Positions 63,361 to 64,000 of a stretch of 64,000 nucleotides of DNA are shown piece by piece. The stretch lies in NCBI GenBank assembly GCA_023268355.1, contig JALNJK010000001.1:62001-126000 (forward strand), given 5' to 3'. A model generated the notes under the pieces. That model saw only the letters and a list, made by a program, of their open reading frames with translations. It had not been told where the DNA came from and made no database searches. The first letter of the stretch is position 1. Each line of letters opens with the position of its first letter. A program made the translations under genes and the position numbers. Source of the stretch: Candidatus Terraquivivens tengchongensis (lineage in GTDB: Archaea; Thermoproteota; Nitrososphaeria_A; Caldarchaeales; Wolframiiraptoraceae).

Positions 63361-64000
63361 TGCGTATCCTTTCGCCGACCTTGGCGCCGATAATCTCCGC
63401 AGCACTCCCCATGTTAACGGCAATTTCTAGGAAGCCAGTGCCCCCGAATAAAATTAGCATGGAGCCAACGGGCACCTCTCCATAAGTTTTACATAAAGGA
63501 AGTATGTAATGCCTACCGCACAATTCGACTTCGTATTTTTCAGCTATGGGTCCTAGCAACATAAGAGACTCCTTAGATACGTTGGTTATGATGTTACCAA
63601 ACTTATCTATATGCATCAACTCCGCACATAACCAATAATCCTCGATTGTCGGCTCAAAATACTCAACCCTCATCATGTGTTTAATTTTCTTTCCCAGCCT
63701 CGCTGGTTTAACACCAATCGCAAGCTTAGCGGCTACGTATGCAAACACATCCCTTCCATGAAATGTCTCACAAGTTCTTGGTGGAATTTTTAATTCGTCT
63801 ATCTCATATATACTCATGATGCCGGCCGCACTTACTGCGGGCCACATAAGGCCAGTATCTGGACCTACAAAGGTATGTCCGGACTTCGTGACAACGATTA
63901 TCCCTTTCCTTTCTGTTCCAACTTTCGGATCAACCACACATACATGAATCGTGCCCTTTGGAAAGTGCTTCGTAGCCGTTAGAAGGATGAATGCCCCGCG
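63332..64000 (-). CDS. SAM hydrolase (SAM hydroxide adenosyltransferase), 5' end beyond window
   Basis: At least 222 residues of a DUF62 protein. Past the first GTG (63937) the frame stays open to the window edge, reading RGAFILLTATKHFPKGTIHV, as in full-length proteins of the family. VVDPKVGTERKGI, TFVGPDTGLMWPA and MHIDKFGNIITNV are signature motifs. The enzyme hydrolyses SAM to adenosine and methionine. Start lies beyond base 64000. Confidence 0.9.
   Translation of the reverse strand, partial: RGAFILLTATKHFPKGTIHVCVVDPKVGTERKGIIVVTKSGHTFVGPDTGLMWPAVSAAGIMSIYEIDELKIPPRTCETFHGRDVFAYVAAKLAIGVKPARLGKKIKHMMRVEYFEPTIEDYWLCAELMHIDKFGNIITNVSKESLMLLGPIAEKYEVELCGRHYILPLCKTYGEVPVGSMLILFGGTGFLEIAVNMGSAAEIIGAKVGERIRIRREQESPY

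Overview
The window looks like a chromosomal segment of a thermophilic archaeon. The informational genes are archaeal in type: L44e, S27e, eIF2-alpha, Nop10, L12e, RpoL, TFS, exosome Csl4, Dph2, archaeosine TGT, Sm-like protein, 20S proteasome beta, archaeal AlaRS and archaeal RNase P RNA. Three of the four tRNA genes carry bulge-helix-bulge introns. Together with K+-independent membrane pyrophosphatase, a GAPN-type dehydrogenase, an SmAP3-like protein and GTG/TTG starts, this suggests a TACK-group lineage, possibly near Aigarchaeota/Thaumarchaeota. That placement is inference; the 23S rRNA gene at about 40.85-43.91 kb would settle it.

Layout. 0-5 kb: a partial beta-CASP-type nuclease, a DUF2070 membrane protein, Alba, and a compact rpl44e-rps27e-eIF2a-nop10-PAC2 operon. 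5-15 kb: amidase, a DapB-like dehydrogenase, a glycerol module (GAPN facing glpK and a FAD glycerol-3-phosphate dehydrogenase), CoxG-like, Nudix, a cluster of small membrane proteins and a metallophosphoesterase. 15-28 kb: moaA, alaS-rpl12, tRNA-Gln with two introns, H+-pyrophosphatase, and a dph2-csl4-rpoL-tfs operon. 27.7-31.9 kb: tRNA-Arg, DUF429, an ABC exporter, a solitary C5 DNA methyltransferase and a cysteine hydrolase.

31.9-37.9 kb is visibly AT-richer and uses codons unlike its neighbours. It holds a MazG-like pyrophosphohydrolase, an EVE-like-domain McrB, McrC and, facing them, an HhH-GPD glycosylase-like Fe-S protein, followed by integrase and antitoxin remnants ending at tRNA-Thr. 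It reads as an acquired defence island. A degraded vapBC pair lies just beyond. 39.2-43.9 kb holds RNase P RNA, a glycosyltransferase and a 23S rRNA gene with neither 16S nor 5S beside it.

44-64 kb: ferritin-like protein, archaeosine TGT, nitroreductase, beta-CASP nuclease, TtuA-type tRNA thiolase, a large MgtA-type P-ATPase with a C-terminal extension, tRNA-Gly with an intron, and housekeeping genes. The last group includes PAC2 proteins near the proteasome beta gene, SmAP3, KaiC-like ATPase, threonine synthase, the riboflavin kinase/regulator RbkR, RtcA, LarB-LarE, a UbiE-like methyltransferase, NadM and a SAM hydrolase that runs off the end.

Points of most interest are the McrBC/MazG/glycosylase island, the double-intron tRNA-Gln and the other small tRNA introns, a two-copy palindromic repeat of about 50 bp, the unlinked 23S gene, and the tRNA-Thr/integrase junction.
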